Source: Mycobacterium sp.
Lineage (GTDB): Bacteria; Actinomycetota; Actinomycetes; Mycobacteriales; Mycobacteriaceae
DNA length: 64,000 nucleotides
Direction: 5' to 3'
Assembly (NCBI RefSeq): GCF_002863225.1
Contig: NZ_PKEK01000063.1
Coordinates: forward strand, 1 to 64,000
Notes under the pieces: generated by a model
The model's input: only the letters and a program-made list of their open reading frames with translations
The model's database searches: none
Told to the model about the DNA's origin: nothing
In this document: positions 62,163 to 64,000 of the stretch, piece by piece
How the letters are laid out: each line of letters starts with the position of its first letter
Numbering within the stretch: the first letter of the stretch is position 1
Translations under genes and position numbers: made by a program

Positions 62163-62872
62163 CTCAGCGCCGCCGCCATCGCCGGCGTCAAAGCGGCTTC
62201 CCGCCGACGGCGGCACACCAGCCTGATCACCGCGGGATGCAGGCCCAGCGGCGCCGCGACCACGTCAGCACCGGCGTCACGCAGCCGTCCCTGAAACAGA
62301 CCGTCGGCCAACAGGTATGACGCCAGGGCAACCCGTCGAGCACCCGATCGGCGGGCCTGTGCCACAGCATCGGGTATCGACGGATAGCCGAACCGGTCGG
62401 GGCTGGGGGCGGCGAATGCGATCGAAACCCGGTGTCCGGCCATCGCCGACAACGCCGCGGCGGTGTAGCGCAACTCGCCACGCCCTCTCGGGTCCCGGGT
62501 GCCGGCCGCGACCAGCACCACGTGATCGTCACGGCGCCAGCCGGCATCGACCAGCCGGCACATCATCGCGCGGGCCAATTCCGGCGACGGGCCCAGCGGT
62601 TGGCTGACGGTGACCCGACGGTGCCCGGATTCTGCGACGTAGCGCGGCACGTCGACGCGAACATGGACTCCGCTGGACAGCAAAGCCGGCACCACGACCG
62701 TCGGCTCGTCGCGCAGGGTGCCCAGCACCTCCGCGGGCGTCGGGCCCAGCACATCGACGAAGGCCACCCGTACCGGCTCGGCCAGCAGACCCGTGACTGC
62801 CTCGGCCAGGTCGCCGATCATCCTGACGCCGTGCGGGTTTCGTGTTCCGTGAGCAACCAGAAGTGTGGTCAT
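62159..62872 (-). CDS. Sirohydrochlorin chelatase, CbiX/SirB-like (Rv0259c-like)
   Basis: A 237-residue chelatase of two CbiX-like halves. The first has LLVAHGTRNP with the conserved His; the second has VLVAAGTRDPRG, where the matching His is Ala-Gly. PALLSSGVHVRVDV supplies the second metal-binding His. It probably inserts iron into sirohydrochlorin to make siroheme for NirB. The ATG overlaps the upstream regulator stop by 4 bases (ATGA). The pair corresponds to Rv0259c-Rv0260c, which also sit beside nirBD in M. tuberculosis. Confidence 0.85.
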   Translation of the reverse strand: MTTLLVAHGTRNPHGVRMIGDLAEAVTGLLAEPVRVAFVDVLGPTPAEVLGTLRDEPTVVVPALLSSGVHVRVDVPRYVAESGHRRVTVSQPLGPSPELARAMMCRLVDAGWRRDDHVVLVAAGTRDPRGRGELRYTAAALSAMAGHRVSIAFAAPSPDRFGYPSIPDAVAQARRSGARRVALASYLLADGLFQGRLRDAGADVVAAPLGLHPAVIRLVCRRRREAALTPAMAAALS

Positions 62873-64000
62873 GCGGGCGTCTCGGCGTCGTCGGGCATGA
62901 AGTCGACCGCGAGCCGGTAACCGCGTTTGACCGCGGTGGCGATCAGCTCTCTGGCGCCGATCGCCGACCGGAGCCGCGCGACGGCGGCCTCGACCACGTG
63001 CGGGTCATCACCGCCCAACGCTTCGAGCATCCGGTCTCGCGACACCACCGCGCCGGGCGCAGCAGCGAGCATTTTCAGCAGCACGAGCGAGTTGGGCGAC
63101 AGATCCCGCACGACGCCGTCGACCACCGCACAGCTCGCTCGTACGCCCAGGGTGTGACCGGCCACCGACAGGTCCGGCTGGCGACGCGGCAACTCGTCGG
63201 CGACAGCGCGGGCCAGCGCACCGAGACGCATCCGCTCGGGTTGCACGGACGGCACGTTGGCATGGTTCAACGGCCGGGCCGTCACCGGTCCGACACAGAA
63301 CGCGGTCACCGAGTTGCTCATATTCCGCCGCACGGCTTCGGTGAGCCGCAACTCCTCGGCCCGCATCAGAAACGATGCCGCGGCGGGCGCCGAGGTGAAC
63401 GTGATCGCGTCCACACCGCCGAGCGCGACCTTCTCGATCAGTCCGTCCAACGGGCCGAGATCTTCCGGTGGCTCCCAGCGATACACCGGCACTCCGACCA
63501 CGGTGGCGCCGCGCTCGGCTAGCGTGTCGACGAACCCCGGAACCGGATCCCAGTCGTCCGTGGCGCCGTGCAACTGCACCGCCACCCGCTTGCCGTCGAG
63601 GTCGTCGACGGTCAGGTGGTCCAGCACCTCTTCGGACGACTCCGAGACCGGTGACCATTCTTCGCGCAGACCCGCCGCCCGCAGGGCACCGGTTGCCTTC
63701 GGCCCGCGCGAGATCACCCGGGCCTTACCCAGCGACGCGAGCAGCGTCTCGGCGACTCCCCATCCCTCGGCTGCCTCGACCCAACCGCGGAACCCGATCC
63801 CGGTCGTGGCGATCAACATGTCTGGCGGCGCGTCGATCACGTTGTCGGTGGCGGCGCGCAGCCGGACGTCGTCGGCAAGCGGAACCATGCTCATGGCAGC
63901 GGCGGACACGACGTCTGCACCACGACGCCGCAGCATCGTGGTGAATTCATCCACGCGCCGCGACGCGGTGACGGCCACCGTGAACCCCGTCAATGACGCC
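62869..64000 (-). CDS. nnaR: NnaR: HemD-like domain fused to winged helix, nitrate/nitrite assimilation regulator (start may lie outside window)
   Basis: At least 374 residues. The N-terminal two thirds look like uroporphyrinogen-III synthase (FTVAVTASRRVDEF, TGIGFRGW, SRGPKATGALRAAGL, FTSAPAAASF). The C-terminal ~100 residues are an OmpR-type winged helix (DLSPNSLVLLKMLAAAPGAVVSRDRMLEALGG, KRGYRLAVDF). This fusion is NnaR of Streptomyces and M. smegmatis, which acts with GlnR to switch on nitrate and nitrite assimilation; Rv0260c is the M. tuberculosis relative. The first possible start in the window is a TTG at 63993, but the frame runs off the right edge and homologues begin a few codons earlier. 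It is therefore probably 5'-truncated. Co-translated with the chelatase. Confidence 0.88.
   Translation of the reverse strand, partial: ASLTGFTVAVTASRRVDEFTTMLRRRGADVVSAAAMSMVPLADDVRLRAATDNVIDAPPDMLIATTGIGFRGWVEAAEGWGVAETLLASLGKARVISRGPKATGALRAAGLREEWSPVSESSEEVLDHLTVDDLDGKRVAVQLHGATDDWDPVPGFVDTLAERGATVVGVPVYRWEPPEDLGPLDGLIEKVALGGVDAITFTSAPAAASFLMRAEELRLTEAVRRNMSNSVTAFCVGPVTARPLNHANVPSVQPERMRLGALARAVADELPRRQPDLSVAGHTLGVRASCAVVDGVVRDLSPNSLVLLKMLAAAPGAVVSRDRMLEALGGDDPHVVEAAVARLRSAIGARELIATAVKRGYRLAVDFMPDDAETPA

Overview
The window is a high-GC actinobacterial chromosome segment, almost certainly from a Mycobacterium/Mycolicibacterium. The gene order follows the M. tuberculosis block Rv1593c-Rv1542c: NrtR, lipase, DUF2567, bsaP, bioB, then Rv1571-bioD-bioF-bioA, ripD, acyltransferase, treX-treY-treZ, ilvA, F420-type nitroreductase, fadD11, dnaE1, Rv1546-1544-1543 and glbN. 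Many proteins are recognisable as close relatives of the H37Rv ones. The rich catabolic and nitrogen-assimilation content suggests an environmental, probably fast-growing species. No search could be run, so the species is not assigned.

Layout. 1-3604: end of the NAD regulator NrtR, a lipase, and a biotin synthase operon (bioB-bsaP-DUF2567, minus strand). 3800-7670: four plus-strand genes of unknown function, namely a tiny His-rich membrane protein, a large polytopic protein with an extracytoplasmic domain, a His-rich cupredoxin-like lipoprotein and a second polytopic protein. The last three are coupled by GTGA overlaps and preceded by a palindrome over a promoter. 7675-14540: an acetoin and formate block (fdhD-budA-alsS on minus; a molybdopterin FdhF-like oxidoreductase and an NAD-dependent formate dehydrogenase on plus). 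14542-18218: 2H phosphoesterase and bioD-bioF-bioA. 18309-21767: cell-envelope genes including catalytically dead RipD and an OafA-like acyltransferase.

21808-28003: the TreX-TreY-TreZ route from glycogen to trehalose. 28040-29457: a hypothetical protein, an L7/L12-tail-like mini protein and a GAF-ANTAR regulator. 29470-36678: threonine dehydratase, nitroreductase, DesA3-like desaturase, FadD11-like ligase, an LCM-type methyltransferase and an amidohydrolase. 36765-45667: DnaE1, an MmpL transporter, and an SRPBCC protein with two short-chain reductases. 45830-47168: truncated haemoglobin N and a secreted DUF732 protein.

47165-64000 is a nearly continuous nitrate-assimilation and molybdenum-cofactor supercluster: NarK, MOT1-type molybdate transporter, mog, moaC, moeA, moaE, moaD, moaA, a PPOX-like protein, a 1339-residue diflavin nitrate reductase (NasN type), mobA, nirB, nirD, a sirohydrochlorin chelatase for siroheme, and the HemD-like regulator NnaR running off the right edge. 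It covers nitrate import, molybdate import, cofactor synthesis, reduction of nitrate to nitrite to ammonium, siroheme supply and regulation. The same cofactor could also serve the FdhF-like enzyme near 11 kb. No tRNA, rRNA, CRISPR array, insertion sequence or prophage gene was seen.
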